DNA of 64,000 nt from Marvania coccoides (GCA_963854735.1 OY978098.1:806001-870000); one strand, 5' to 3'. Counted from the stretch's first letter, positions 21,261 through 33,337 are shown. Translations and numbers: made by a program. Notes: generated from the sequence alone by a model not told the origin.

Positions 21261-22591
21261 TTAAGCCAGCATCGCGGCAGCAGCCTCCAGCTCCCTGCGT
21301 CGATACGCGCCCGCTTCGCCCTGCTTGGCCACAATGCCGGCTTGCAGGCGGCTGCGGTCCATCACAAACGCATCCATGTTGCGCTGCACCCACTGCAGAC
21401 ACTCGTCCACGCCCTGGCGCATCTGTGCCACGTTCTCCATGCTCTTCCGCACCATCACCTGCGCAAAGTATCGATTTTTCAAATTCAAGAGCATTATTTA
21501 AATTGGTAGTGTTCCAAATTTATCGTTTTTCGGTTCTTTTCGCTTTCCTGTTGCGCCATATTCATCATGAAGCCAGGCGCCAGCAGCGTCATGAACACGC
21601 CAGCCTGGGCTGCCTGCAGGGCGGCTTCCTGCTGGTAAGGCAGCGCTGGCAGGATCTGCCGCGCCTGGGCAATGTCCTGTGCCGCTGATTTGACCAGATC
21701 GTTGGCTCTCCTCACCATCATCACCTCGCCCACGTCCTGCAAAGAAAGAAAATCTTATCGATATTAAGCCGTGGACAAAAATAAAAATAAAACTTTATGT
21801 GTATGGGTTAAGATAAATCACAATTGATATGTATCATCGAAAGCCCCAATCGGCCGGGTTATTTTATCTATCAAAGCATTGGCCAAAATTGAACAGAAAA
21901 TAAAAATTCCTTTCCAAGAAATGATCACTTGCCAGCATCATGCCGCCCATGCCTCCCCTACGTCCCCTCCCAGGCCTCATTCCGGCGCGCCCGGGCCTCA
22001 TCATATCCATCCCCATGCCGAACGCGCCAGACAGCTTGGTGCGGCGCAGCAGCTGCATGGACTCATCGATCTTGTGGCGAGAATGGGCAAGAGAGTCCTT
22101 GGCGCGGCCGTAGGTGCCGGCGTGCGTCCCCGCCTCTGCGGTTTTGGCCTCCATGTCTCTGATGGCGAACTGAATGGAAGAAAGGGTGGGGTCGGCGCCC
22201 CATGCGGGGTCGGCAAAAATTCGATCGACTAAGGCCGACTCTGCGGAACGGGCCTGTCCCAGCTCGTTCACCTAAATAATAATATCAAGGGGAAAGGGTT
22301 AGTGGGTTAGGAGATTGCAGAATAAAGGGGAAAAAATAAGTTTGTATTTGGATAAAATCAATATATTGTTTAAATATATAATAATTTGAAGATAAACACG
22401 ATACTCACCCTGCCCATTGCAATGTCTGCCTCTTGTTTGGCAGCAGCAACCTCAGCCATCGCCTGCTGCGCCTTGGCGGCAGCTGCGGCAGTGGCGGCCG
22501 CAGCCTTTTGCGCCTCGCCCTCACAGAGCTCTGCATCATAGTATAAAAAGATGGCAATGAAATTTAATTATAAAACGAAAGTAATAATTGG

Positions 22592-22655
<64 letters not shown>

Positions 22656-23467
22656 GCACTATTATACGCAGGTTGCTCACCGCGCTGGGCTTGCTTCTTG
22701 GCAGAGCTGGAACACATCGAGAAGCTGCGGCAGAGCGTTGGAAAGGAAAAAAAAGCGCGTATTAATAATTAAAATTAGATAACCACCTATGCATATTACA
22801 ATTAAGAGGGACTACTCACCATCCTCCTCCGCCTTCGAGGTTTTTCACGACCAAGTCAGCCTGCGCCTGGGCAGCTGACGCCCTGGCGGCCTCGTTTTTG
22901 GTGGCGGCCTGCGCGGCGGCGGCCTGGTCCAAGCGCGCACGGGCAGCCGCAGCGGCAGCCTCCACCTGCGCCGCCTCCATTTCCGCAATTTTCCCACGAA
23001 GTACTTTAAACTGAGACAGTTCTTCAGGCCGAATGGAGGGCTTCTGGAAAGCGGCGGCAGGGGCTTCGCGGGCAGCAGGCTGTGGGACCGCTGCCGGGGG
23101 TGCAGCAGGAGCAGCGATGGGCGGTGCCGGTGCAAAGACCACGCCGCTCTCCTCGAGCCCGCGACGAATTTTCTTGATCTGCACAAGTTCATATTCAAAT
23201 ATTTTAAATGATTTTTGGGGGGTTTCGAATTGCGAAAGAAGTCAAATTGAGCTAGCACGATGATGAGATGTGCCATCCATTTAAAAAAAAGCCTCGAACC
23301 TGAAGGTTTGTGCATTTTAAGTCAGAAGCAAGCTCTTCATCGGTGAGCCCCAGGAGATCTTTGCCATTTACGGCGTTGCGATTAAAGTCGTCGACCACCG
23401 CGTGCAGCCCTAAGCCATCCAAAAAATCCTCTACGTCCTTCACACTCCAATTAGCTACAGACGTCAT
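21261..23467 (-). CDS. SAM-domain, alanine-rich helical protein
   Basis: Protein of 472 aa from exons 23467..23300, 23178..22820, 22724..22681, 22530..22409, 22271..21933, 21736..21548 and 21458..21261. The N-terminal about 65 residues are a SAM domain (WSVKDVEDFLDGLGLHAVV, GKDLLGLTDEEL, KIRRGLEESG), a protein- or RNA-binding fold. Next come an Ala/Pro linker, long Ala/Lys/Glu coiled-coil-like helices and a Gly/Met/Arg-rich patch (MRPGRAGMRPGRGRRGG). The function is unknown. Intron 5 uses a GC donor (CTG|GCAAGT). The intron between exons 6 and 7 has no GT donor in frame: the boundary is either CAG|GAAAGC or an upstream ATG|GCGCAA. Alternatively the gene ends 20 codons after exon 6. Exon 3 is short and its acceptor has an in-phase alternative 18 bp inward. 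Confidence 0.7.
22592..22651. repeat. CT/TA compound microsatellite in an intron
   Basis: A run of CT repeats passes directly into TA repeats, 60 bp in all. It lies in the intron between exons 3 and 4 of the SAM-domain gene. Confidence 0.95.
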
Positions 23468-23820
23468 GGTGTTCAGTATTTTAATGAAAAATATAGTATA
23501 AGGATACGATCCGAAATTTACGGAGTACAAAGTGTTTACTCTTGGTTCGAATGAATGAAGCGAAGGAGAGGACGCGTGTGGTGTTAGGTATACCCAGATG
23601 TATAGATATACCCAGATGTATAGATATACCCAGATGTATTTCGCGCAGGTACCAGGGTCAAGTGAGGCGCGCGTGGTAACTTGCCCAAGTCTGGCAAGTT
23701 GCCACCGCGGGTCCCGTAGCTGCCGACAACTCCAGTGGCAGTGACCCAACATTTTCGAAGAAGAAAAAGTCATCAGTGGTATCCCACAGCAGCAGCAAAG
23801 CAAATCTAATAGCTCGTCAT
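23468..23820. other. Spacer with short tandem repeat
   Basis: This 353-bp interval lies between the start of the SAM-domain gene and the stop of the next minus-strand gene. The only structure seen is the 18-bp tandem repeat at 23591-23638. Confidence 0.4.
23591..23638. repeat. 18-bp tandem repeat, 2.7 copies
   Basis: The unit TACCCAGATGTATAGATA occurs twice exactly and a third time for 12 bases. Confidence 0.95.
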
Positions 23821-26300
23821 TCATTTTTCCGGGCACACGATCCTGCCGCCCTCGTACTCACACACTTGCCCGGCCTTCAACAGCGTCCGCTCTTTGGGCG
23901 TCTCCGCCACGTCAATAACCAGGTGCACGCGCGGCGACGTCCCCGCGTTGTCCACGTAGTGCTCCAGCCGGTTGTTTAGCTCAAACACCAGCCCCTCCTC
24001 CACGTGGATGGGCACGCAGGTCTGCCCCTCGCACACGTGGAATGAAACGTGAGGGGAGGAGGCCACCACCAGGTGGATGCGGTGGCCGTCGGCAGAGTAC
24101 CCGCCCTTGTCGACGTGCCGCTTGATGTGCGTGCCGGGGGGCATGATGGCCAGCTGCAGCCGAATAATCTTGTTCACGTCTTCCCCCAACAGGCGGGTCA
24201 GCAACGGCTCCACCAGCGGCGCAAACCGAGACTTGTACCAGGGGAACTGAAACACCTGCTCGCCCGACTGGTCCGAGAAGATGAGGTGTATGGCTGCGGT
24301 GCCTGGTTTGAACTGCGCCAGGTTGGAAGCACGGCCTGCCAAAAAGGCGTTGTCGCGCTTGGCGCCCTCCTCCGTCCAGTCCTGCGGGGGCAGGTCCAGC
24401 ACGAACTCGCGCAGCGGGATGTGGTCCCACCGGAACAGCGGCAGCTGGGCCCCAGATTTCAGGCCGTGCGCATGGTCCTTGGTGGAAAGATTGAACCGAG
24501 GGAAGCCGCTGGCCCAGTGGCCGCCCAGGTCGGGAGGGAACGCCGCCAGCGGGTCACTGGACGGCATCGGCTCCAGCTCCAGCAGCGTCAGCCGTTTCAC
24601 CCCCACAGTTTGCCCGTTGGCGCCTTTGACGTACTCTTTGTGTGTGATCTCGTGGTGCGCGCTCTCCACCTGGTGATGCACGGCGGCCTGTCCGGCCGCC
24701 TGGCGCCCCAGGAACGCGCCTGAAGCGATCGCTTTGGCCGTCCGCAGCGCCCCGTGGTACTCAGCAGTGACCCGGTAGCCGTGGGCTGGGTTGCTCACCC
24801 ACACCGCCTGCGCCGTGCTTTCCACCTGCAGGTGAGGCGCCGCTAGCACGTTGAGCAGCCCCTGCGTGGGCAGCTGCCGCCGCCACAGCAGCACATTCTC
24901 ATTGAGATCAAACGCTGCGATCTCGCAGTTGAGATCAGTGCTGTCTCGGGCCTGGCGCTCCTGCGTCTCCGCGATGCCGAAGAACGCGATGTCGTCCACC
25001 ACGCACAGCCCCTTGAGATAGCGTTGGTTCTGCGGGGCTGTCCACAGGGCGGTCATTTTGCCAGAGTCTGGCTCTATTCTGCTGAGGGAGGCGCGGTCGG
25101 AGTCCAGAAGTATGAGAGATCCCCGCCACTGCACGGCGCCGTGCGACTTGAGGCCGATGTTGGCGAGGCGGCGCACCTCCTTGCCGGTGGCCAGGTCTAC
25201 CTCGGACAGGATGCTCTGCGATGTGAATTAGCAGTCGTTAGGGGGTAGTTTGGACGGTGGTGATGAGAATAAAAAGTGGATTTGAAGGTTTTAATAGTTA
25301 CTTATTTGAGAGGTGAAGTAAAAAGTAAAATTAACAGAAACTTATAATATAAAAAATAAAATAAAACACGGACACAACAGTTCTCGTCGCCAGAGCGATT
25401 GATAGAAAACATTTCAAACAATCCGTCTTCTCTAGAAGAAGACTAGGTTGCCTGCTATGAGTCCTTTAACCGGCTTTTAAGCTGAACTTCGGTCGGGTTT
25501 TGGTTTTCTTCCACAAAAACACAATTGATTAATCAATCGACACTCACCGGGCCCAGGTTATGCAGCACAGCCCACATGGTGCCCCTGCCGGTAGGGGACA
25601 GCGTGTTGACGTGCTCCTTCAGCGTGTACAGGTTCATGCGGCGCAACAGCTTCATGGAGGGAAATTCCAGCTCCAGCACGTGGCCCTCTCCGGTGTCGGC
25701 AGCGTACACTCGGTCCCCGGTTCTCACGGTGTCATGGGTGAACCGAGACGGCAGCGGCACGCGGCGCAGCACCTCTTTGGATGCCAGGTTCACCTCCATG
25801 AGCCACTCATTGGAGGTGGTGGGACGCCAGTTGTGGGGACGGGACACCACCCATACTGTTGCCGGAGAGCCACTGGCGTCCAGGTCCCTGCCTGGAAAAC
25901 CGCCGTAGTAGACGCCCTCCCCCTCGTGGATGACCTCAAACTCGTCGGTTGCGTAGTAGTACCACGCCAGCCGGCTGTGGGTGGCCACTAGGAGGCGGGC
26001 GGCGGTGGGGGTGGAGGGGAAGGTAGTGGCGTCCGATTTAACGGCCCGAAGGGAGAGGTCGGCCCCCAGGTGCGCGACCTCGATGGTCTTGGTCTGTTCC
26101 TTGAGGTCGCGCCGCCCCCGGGAGGGCTGCATTGAGGGCAGGTTGTCTGAATAGCGGGAGCTGCGTCGCCAGCCCAAAAAGCCGAGGAAGCAGCACACCA
26201 CGATCAGCAGCTTGCCATTCTTGCTGAACCATGATGCGTTCTTGTGGCGGGAGGGCCCCTTTCGCCGCCGCTTGTCGAAGGTTGTCGTGGGGAGCACCAT
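23821..26300 (-). CDS. Type II membrane protein with aspartyl-hydroxylase-like domain
   Basis: Protein of 715 aa from exons 26300..25548 and 25215..23821. A basic cytosolic tail (DKRRRKGPSRHK) precedes one membrane anchor (LLIVVCCFLGFLGW, about residues 31-45). The middle third has propeller-like repeats (TVWVVSRPHNW, RVYAADTGEGHVLELEFPS, GSLILLDSDRASLSRIEPDS). The C-terminal about 180 residues match the Asp/Asn beta-hydroxylase family, 2-oxoglutarate/Fe(II) oxygenases: PGTHIKRHVDKGGYS, RIHLVVASSP, EHYVDNAGTSPRVHLVID. The HVD and the later EHYV histidine are candidate iron ligands, and the Arg of PRVHL may bind 2-oxoglutarate. This predicts a secretory-pathway hydroxylase; the substrate is unknown. 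The intron (25216-25547) carries an R1 repeat copy. Confidence 0.8.
25381..25503 (+). repeat. Dispersed repeat family R1, copy 2 (intronic)
   Basis: This is a copy of the same element as 50194-50313, starting TTCTCGTCGCCAGAG and ending TCGGTCGGGTTTTGG. It lies antisense inside the single intron of the hydroxylase gene. It is colinear with the bestrophin exon 3 region on the minus strand at 44370-44478. Confidence 0.75.
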
Positions 26301-26796
26301 TTTATAAATTTGAATTTAATTTTATCTCAATCTTGTTCAACACATTAGAATGAAAGCATGGCCCGAGTCCTCTGCTTGCACCTGGTAATCAAACAATGTT
26401 TAAAATAACGTCGATCAATAGAACCAGGCTGGGTTTCTCCTCTATCCCCTTGAAGTTGGCGTGCAGGCACATATCATGCATGACGCGCACGGAACTGTCC
26501 TGCAGAATGTGCCTATTACCCCGTTTCAGAATGTGCTGCTTTAGAATGTACCCGTTCGCCAACTAAATAACGACACCAGATCGATCAGGGATGTCGTGTT
26601 TTTTACAAAATCATTTTTTTGAAAATGACCAGAGCAGAGCGCCCCACTACGGGGGCGTCTCAAAGACCGGTGAACGAGCTCCCTTTTCTCCTTTATTCTC
26701 AGATACCCAGTGTACTCCAGATAATTAAGCTCGTTGTCACCTCTGTGGGTTAAAGAGCTTCCTTTTCTGTCTTTCCCAGCAGCAACAGCCGCACCC
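26301..26796. other. Spacer of 496 bp without a gene
   Basis: No ORF with family similarity is present. It contains a few imperfect AGAATGTG repeats (26490-26560) and one copy of dispersed repeat R2 (26690-26735). Confidence 0.4.
26690..26735 (+). repeat. Dispersed repeat family R2, copy 1
   Basis: The core CCCAGTGTACTCC followed by GATAATTAAGCTCG also occurs at 45855-45905 on the same strand, and at 33604-33645 and 50905-50950 on the opposite strand. Confidence 0.65.
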
Positions 26797-29700
26797 TCAC
26801 GCCACCGCCACGTGCCCGCCGCAGCTAGGAGCGCCGCAGCAGCACGCCAGCACCTCGTCGCCGTCCTTGAAGAAGTAGCGCGCACCTGAAATATACACAA
26901 AAAATGGGGTCGGCGGTGGCGTATCAATTATTAACGCATAACCTTCAATTGCCGAGTGTAAAATATGCATGGGGTTGAAGTAAAACATGGGTAGTACGCT
27001 GCTGTGCCCCGCACCGTAGTTGTAACACAGCTCTGTGCCAGCTTCAACGTCTCGCGAGGCCACAAAGGCGATGCGGTAGGCCAGGGCGCTGCACCCGCGT
27101 GTCAGCACGGGCTGCACGATCATGTTGGGCTCACAGGAGTGGTTAAAGAACCTCCCGATGTTGCTGCTCCTCTCCGCGTCCACCACCAAGTGTTCAACAT
27201 CGGCAGCGTCAGGCACAGCCAACCCGCGCGCAAACGCTGGCATGGGGGGCAGCGCCTCGTTCTGGTCGGCGTCGTGGTGCATCACGATGAAGTGGTCCAG
27301 ATCGAAGAGGTACGCGTTGTGGCTGCGGCGCTCTTCCTACGCAATTGTTATTTTGGGGGGAGAGGGGGGGGGGTTAGTAAAGGCCGAGAATAGATTTAAT
27401 TTTGCTTCATTTATTGAGATGTGTTAAATTGGAAGATGCCTTGTTTATTGTTTTATTCCCACTCACCGCTTCCATGTTGGTGATGAGCTCGCCTTCGTAC
27501 GTCGCCACCACTTGGCCAGCGCAGAGGTCTCGGGCGCAACGCACCCCCCACCCGCGCCCCACCGTGCGAAACACCTCCAGCGGCAGCGCCAGGCCGCGGG
27601 TCACCACGCTGTTGCCAGCGCAGGCCCCGCCGCCGCGGCAGGCTGCCCCGCCACAGCACTCCCACACCCCCGCTGCTTCGCTGGCCCTCAGCAGCCCCGT
27701 TTCGTTGTAGTACGCCCGCGCCTGATCCTGCCCCGCCTCAGGTGCGCCAGGCCGCACCACTGGCAGCCGTCTGGCATCGCCGCAGCACTGGCCGCTGCGA
27801 TGGCTTGCGCCTCCGCCGAGCCGTGCACCGCCGATTCCCGCACGTACCGCAGGTCCTCAGGCAGCATGGCACCGTCCCCCGTGGCGTTGAACACCGGAAT
27901 AGGCCAGGTTTCAGCGCCGTGGGTGATGTCTTCGCAGATCAACCCCGGCTTGGTGCGGGCCAACGCCGTGAAGGCCTCAGGCGTGAGATCCGGCTCTCGC
28001 GGGGCTGCAGGCGCCTTTCGCTTCTTGGACTTGCGGGAGGCGGAGGCGGAGGCGGCTGCGCGGCGGCGGGGGCGGGGCCCGCTTCCTGCCAGCTGCATGC
28101 TTTTGAAGCCGCGCAAGGACATGAAGGTGACCTTCTTGGAGGCCTTGTAGTGCCCCGGGAGCCCCACCAGCGTGAAGCGGCACACCTGGAAGCCCCTAAT
28201 GCCGGGCACCAGCTCGGCAGCCACCACTGGAAGAAAGAGGGAATTGAGGGATGAGTGAAATGACCTAAGGAAGAAAGGAAGGAAGAAAGACCACCGATTG
28301 CACCCGGAGAGGGGTGAATAACGAGCTTCGGGCGAGCTGCGTCGTTCTCAGGGAGGAGCAGATGCAGCTGAGCGGTCGAGAAAATAAAATCGCTGCAACA
28401 ACAATAAAATTGAAATTTAAACTCACCAACGTACAGCCCGTCGTAGGTGTAGCTGAACTCCTTGGTGTCCGCGTTCTCCTGCCCCCGCATCACCCTCACA
28501 GGCACCCCCATCTCGCAGTTGCGCTGCAGCGCCGCGTTGTTGTCGTCCTTGAAGCTCTGGTCCTGGGCCTGCTCAACCCCGCCCACCCTGCCCCCCACGC
28601 CAGTGTAATACAGCCAGTCCCCGTGATCATCATCGTCCTGGTACTTCCCGCTGAGCACGATGGCGTAAGCAGGCTTGCCTTTAATGGAGTCTATTCCCCG
28701 GAAGTATTGATGGTGGGCCCCCGCCAGCCACAGCTCCGCCCGCCCCCCAAACGGTCACCCGGCACCACCCCAGGCGGGTGTCCGTGCTGCTTGTCCCACG
28801 TGGGCCACTCCTCGTTGCGCTCTTGCAGTGCCTTCACAGCCTTCATGTCAGGCTTGGCGCGCACGATCTTCTTCTGCCGCTCCAGCTCCGCGCGGAACAG
28901 CGCCAGCCGCCCCTGCGCCTCCTCCGCGTCCTCCGCCGACACCTGCGCCTGCCCGGCGTAGTCTGCCAGCGTGTGCGAGGGGAGTCTTGCGCGCAGCTGC
29001 TGCAGTACGATCAGCGGGTTAGGAGCGGCGGCAGTAGGGGCGGCGGCGGGGGTAGAGGCGGCGCCTGAGGGCCCAGCGGCGGCGTTTTTGAGGGAATCCA
29101 GCATCTCCTCCATGACAACAGCAACGGGGGTGGCGGGAAAAGCGTTATTGCGCTCCTCTTCTGCTGCTGCTGCTGTTGGAAGGAGCGCAGGGTCGGCTGC
29201 AGTGGCAGCGTCTCGCATGGGACCATCATCTTCTCCTCGAAGTGGTTCTGCGGCGGGGGTTTCCGCCGCCGTTTCTGCCTCGTCTTCTTTTTTATCCATG
29301 GCAGCTTCTTGCAGCAGCGGCTCTGGCGAGGGAGGGCTTGCCGCTTCCTCGTTTTCCTCCCCCACCTCCGTAGGAGCAGCTGCTGCCTCTGAGGGCGGCT
29401 CGGCAGGGCCCCTTTGAGGGTCGGTTGGCATCTCCAGCTGCCCAGCAGCAGCTGCTGCTGCTGCATTTGTCAGGTGCTCTCTAGAGCTCGAGACGAAGAG
29501 AGCGAGATCCAGCACTGTGGCCGCCTCCGGAACAGCCGCAGCTGCAGCAGCGTTCTCACCCCCGCCGTCGATGTGGCCAGCTGCGCCAGCTGCCGCCCCG
29601 GCCGCAGGGCTATGAGCAGTAGTGCCACCCTCCATGGGTAGTAACGCCTGGTACAGATCGAAGAAAGGCGGCCCCATGGGCGCCGCTGAGGGCTCCATGA

Positions 29701-30141
29701 AGTGTTGCTGCTGGAGGTGGTGGTGGTGGTAGTCAGCGCCAACAGCGGTGTCATCGTGCAAAGCGGCCCCCAGGTACTCGAATTGGTCAAAACGAGGCTC
29801 AGGATTGCCAGGGGTCTGCTGTGCAGCGGAAGAAACGGCAGCATGCTGAGCAGCGCCTCCAAAGAAGAAGGGATTGAAGCCTGAGCCAGCCGCTGCAGCC
29901 TGCGTACCGCTGGCATCGCCAGAAGGGGTGTTAAGGGGCGTCCAGAAGGGGTGTTAAGGGGCGTCCAGAAGGCGTCAGCCTGGGGTTTGCAGGGCCCAGA
30001 CCCTGCTGCAGTTGAAGAAGGCGTGAAATGGGCCTCCTGGGTGGCTGCAGTTGAAGCGCTGGGCGGAAGGGGCGGCGGAGGGAAGGGCGGATCGGCAGTG
30101 ACGGGAGCCGAAGGGGGATCCGAGGGCTGAGATGTGTTCAT
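26797..30141 (-). pseudogene. SUVH-like histone H3K9 methyltransferase with broken frame
   Basis: Exons 30141..28427, 28226..27467, 27336..27015 and 26885..26797 encode, in order, a Pro/Ala-rich N-terminus, an SRA/YDG domain (GRAELWLAGAHHQYFRGID, SGKYQDDDDHGDWLYYTG, VPGIRGFQVCRF), a reduced pre-SET region, SET (FFNHSCEPNM, ELCYNYG) and post-SET (CCCGAPSCGG). This is the plant/algal SUVH layout, which reads methylated DNA and methylates H3K9. The frame is broken by a 23-bp tandem duplication at 29919-29964, by a one-base loss near 28743-28751 at the start of SRA, and by a further -1 shift near 27740-27760 in pre-SET. The first might be bypassed by a downstream ATG or a short intron; the other two cannot be explained by splicing. 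Sequence error is the main alternative to a decaying gene. Confidence 0.7.
29919..29964. repeat. 23-bp tandem duplication inside coding sequence
   Basis: Two exact copies of a 23-bp unit starting CCAGAAGGGGTGTTAAG are followed by a partial third. The length is not a multiple of three. Removing one copy would join the ATG 30141 frame to the downstream open frame. Confidence 0.95.
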
Positions 30142-30476
30142 CTCAAGCGCTCTGAAGATCAGTTGATTTAAAAAAAAAAAAATGCGTGCGCCGCACAAAG
30201 TGGGCTAAGCGCCGGCCGTATAATCGAAACAGTTCAATTATTTTTTCTAGAATTTAATTAAAGGCAAAGATGCGGTTTTCGATCGTTTTTTGCGTGGACA
30301 TTCATTTCCATGAGGCGAAGAAAAATTGGAATTTTTGTATGGTTAGAGCTTTCAGATAAACCACATTCAGTTACCCAATACTCTCACGACGCCCGGCTAT
30401 CCCTCGCCCAGGAGCATTGGACTATAGAATTAAACAGGCTTTGCTTGATTTTTGAGCCACACAAAGTTGGAGAAAA
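30142..30476. promoter_or_regulatory. Divergent promoter region, SUVH-like gene / ABC transporter
   Basis: This 335-bp interval between divergent start codons has an A-run and AATTATTTTTT-like AT-rich blocks. No specific factor site was recognised. Confidence 0.35.
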
Positions 30477-33173
30477 ATGCAGCGATGCAGCAGCCCTGCG
30501 GCGGCAGCGAAGCTGCACGCACTGCACATCAATTTGCCTCGCGCCCAGAGGCCAAGACCCCCCTTCCAAGCCAGGCATCCGCCTAGAAAAGGAGCAGCAC
30601 TGTCGCCGCCGGCCCCACGACCCCTACTACCTTTCAAAGCAGCTGCAGCGGCGGTGCAGGGCGCCATAGAGAGCGGCGGTGAAGAACAGGAGGTCGCTCA
30701 GGTGGCTGCCTCCCTGTCTCTGCGCGATTTGTGGGCGTTGTTGCGGCCTGACTGGTTCCTGGTGGCCGGATGCTTTGCCGCCACCTTTGTCAGCGTCGCC
30801 AGCTTTGTGTGTGTGGCGCCGTGCCTGGGCAAGGTCATCGACGTCATTTCCGCCCCTGGATCGACGGTGCAGCAGCTGGTGGTGGCAACGGCAACGCTGG
30901 GGGGCGTCTACATCTGCAGCAACCTGGCGCTGGCCCTGCAGGTGGCGCTGGCCATGGACGTGGGCGAGAGCCTGGGGGCCAGGCTGCGGCGCCGTCTGTT
31001 TCGCGCGCTGTTGGGCCACTCTGCCGAGTTTTACGACACCGGTAGGTTGAGAGGGAGGAAGTTTATTGGTTTTTAGTAGAGGTGGTTTCCTTTCTTCTTT
31101 TCCTGCATGTTTGAGGTTGCTCCTTCTATGGTACGGGAGCATTTAGGATGTGTAGACTTTGACTGTCTCTCTGTGAAAAGAGAAATCATTCTGCTCATTC
31201 TTTCTTATTCATTCCAAACACTTTAATTAAGCCATTGACCATTTTTCTCTCTCTCTCTGCCTCGCCCTTTTTGCAGCCAGGACTGGGGCGATGACTTCGT
31301 GGCTGGGCCAGGACGTTGAGGTGCTGCAGGCTACGGTGACCAAGCTGCTGGGGGCCAGGGGGATGCGCGCGGTGCTGGAGACGGTGGGCATAATCTCCGT
31401 GCTGTTTTACTTGTGAGGCCGATGTTTTTGTGGATAAATTGATGTATGAGATCTGCAGGCTTTGCCCCGTTGCTGTTTGAATGTTTTTATGGCGCTAGGC
31501 GAGATGCAACTGTTTGGCCAGCGAAAGAGAACAACCATTCTATCTAGCCCATGCATCCATGAATTGCCTTGGAATGATTTCTAATTGATTTCTAATGTTC
31601 AACTAAAATATTCTTTTGTCATTCACTCCCCCCCCTCTCCTCTCTCCAGGTCCCCTCCTCTAGCAGCAGCCCTGCTGCTGGCGGCGCCGCTGGTAGGCCC
31701 CGTGGTCGCCGCCGCCACCCGCAACATTCGCGGCGCCTCCCAGGGCGCTGAAGAGACCGCCTCCGCTGCTGCCGCCGCCGCAGACGAGGTGGTCGAAAAC
31801 ATCCGCATCGTGCGCGCGTTCAGCGCCGAGCAGCGGCAGATTCGGCGCTACCAGGGCCTGGTGGACGCCGCCCACGCTGCTGCCATCAAAGTGGTGAAGC
31901 TGCAGACGCTGCTGGACGTGTCGGGGCGGGCGCGCAACACCCTGTGCGTGATGCTCACCCTCTCCATGGGGGCCCACTTGGCGCTGGCGGGGCGAGTCAC
32001 CATCGGCGTGTGTTACTCGTTCTTTGTGTACTCATTTTCCTTTGCTTTCGCGCTTTCCAACGTGACCAACACCATGGGCGACCTCAGTCGCGCGGCAGGC
32101 ACGGTGGCCCGCACGCTGTGGGTGCTGCGGCGGTGCGAGGCCGAGGACGCCAGAAGCAGCGAGAGGAGCGGCCGCCGCCGCATCGATGCCGCCGCGTTCC
32201 GGGGCGAAATCGAGTTCAGAAACGTGTGCTTCAGTCACCCCGGCGGGTGGTCCATGCGAAACGTGAGCTTTTTGGCGCCAGCTGGGTCAACTTTGGCGCT
32301 GGTGGGTCCCTCGGGCGGCGGCAAGTCCACCATCGCGGCGCTGCTGCTGGGGCTGTACACCCCCGAAAGCGGCGAGATTCTGATCGACGGCGTGCCGCTG
32401 CGGGAGCTAGACCTCAATTGGTGGCGGCGACAGGTTTGTTGAAATACTGATTTGTTTTCGTTTTGTTTCGCGCCGGTACGATACTTTACGCAGCTAACAC
32501 ATTTTGTGTGTCTTTCCCAACGTGATTACCTTCAATTCAGGTGGGCGTGGTGGAGCAGGCGCCAGGGCTTCTCACCGGCGCCCTTGAGGGCGTTGTGCGG
32601 TACGGCAAGCCAGAGGCCACCCCAGCAGAGATATCCAGCGCACTGGCAGACGCCCAGGCCACCGGCTTCGTGGCTGGCCTCCCGGCTGGCGCTGAAACCA
32701 CGCTGGGACCTGGTGGCGTTGAGTTGAGCGGGGGGCAGCGGCAGCGGCTGGCGCTGGCACGCGCTTTGCTGCCTCGCCCCGGGGTGCTGGTGCTGGACGA
32801 GGCGACCTCCGCGCTGGACGTGGGCACCGAGAGCGCCGTGGCCGACGCGTTGCAGCGGCGGGGCGGGGCCAGGAGCGACAACAGCGGCGCGGCCACTATG
32901 GTTGTGATTGCGCACCGGCTGAGCACCGTGCGGCGGGCGGACCGCATCGTGGTGGTGGCTGGCGGAGGGGTGGTAGAGGCAGGGCCCCCCAGGGAGCTGG
33001 AGGCGATGGAGGGCGGGGTGTACGCTCGAATGCTGAGGAGAGCAGAGGAGGAGAGAGGAGGGGACAGCGTGAGCGGGGAGTGGGGTGAGGTGTTGAACGT
33101 GGAGGAGGGGAGGGAGGAGGAGGGCGAGGGCGCGAGGAGAGCGGCAGCAGCGGCAACAGCGGCAACAGCATAA
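30477..33173 (+). CDS. ABC half-transporter, ABCB/TAP-like, probable organelle
   Basis: Protein of 705 aa from exons 30477..31041, 31277..31412, 31650..32433 and 32541..33173. The N-terminal about 60 residues are Ala/Pro/Arg-rich without acids, like a plastid or mitochondrial transit peptide. One transmembrane domain follows (WFLVAGCFAATFVSVASFV, AAALLLAAPLVGPVVAA, IGVCYSFFVYSFSFAFAL). The single ATPase domain has Walker A GPSGGGKST, signature LSGGQRQRL, Walker B VLVLDEATS and H-loop IAHRLS, all intact. One TMD plus one NBD makes a half-size transporter that must dimerise. The closest plant counterparts are the plastid/vacuole TAP-like ABCB proteins. The substrate is unknown. The tail is an acidic then Ala-rich extension. 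Confidence 0.9.
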
Positions 33174-33337
33174 AATGCCATTATATTTACATTGTTGTTG
33201 TTGTTGTTGTTGTTGATTTCTTCTTGTTTGAATGCAAGCGAAACGGGGGGATGAGTAATTTGATGATAATAAGCTTATAAAAACATTGAAATCTTGAACC
33301 TTACTCATTTGTTGTCCGGGTTGGGTTTCAAAATTTC

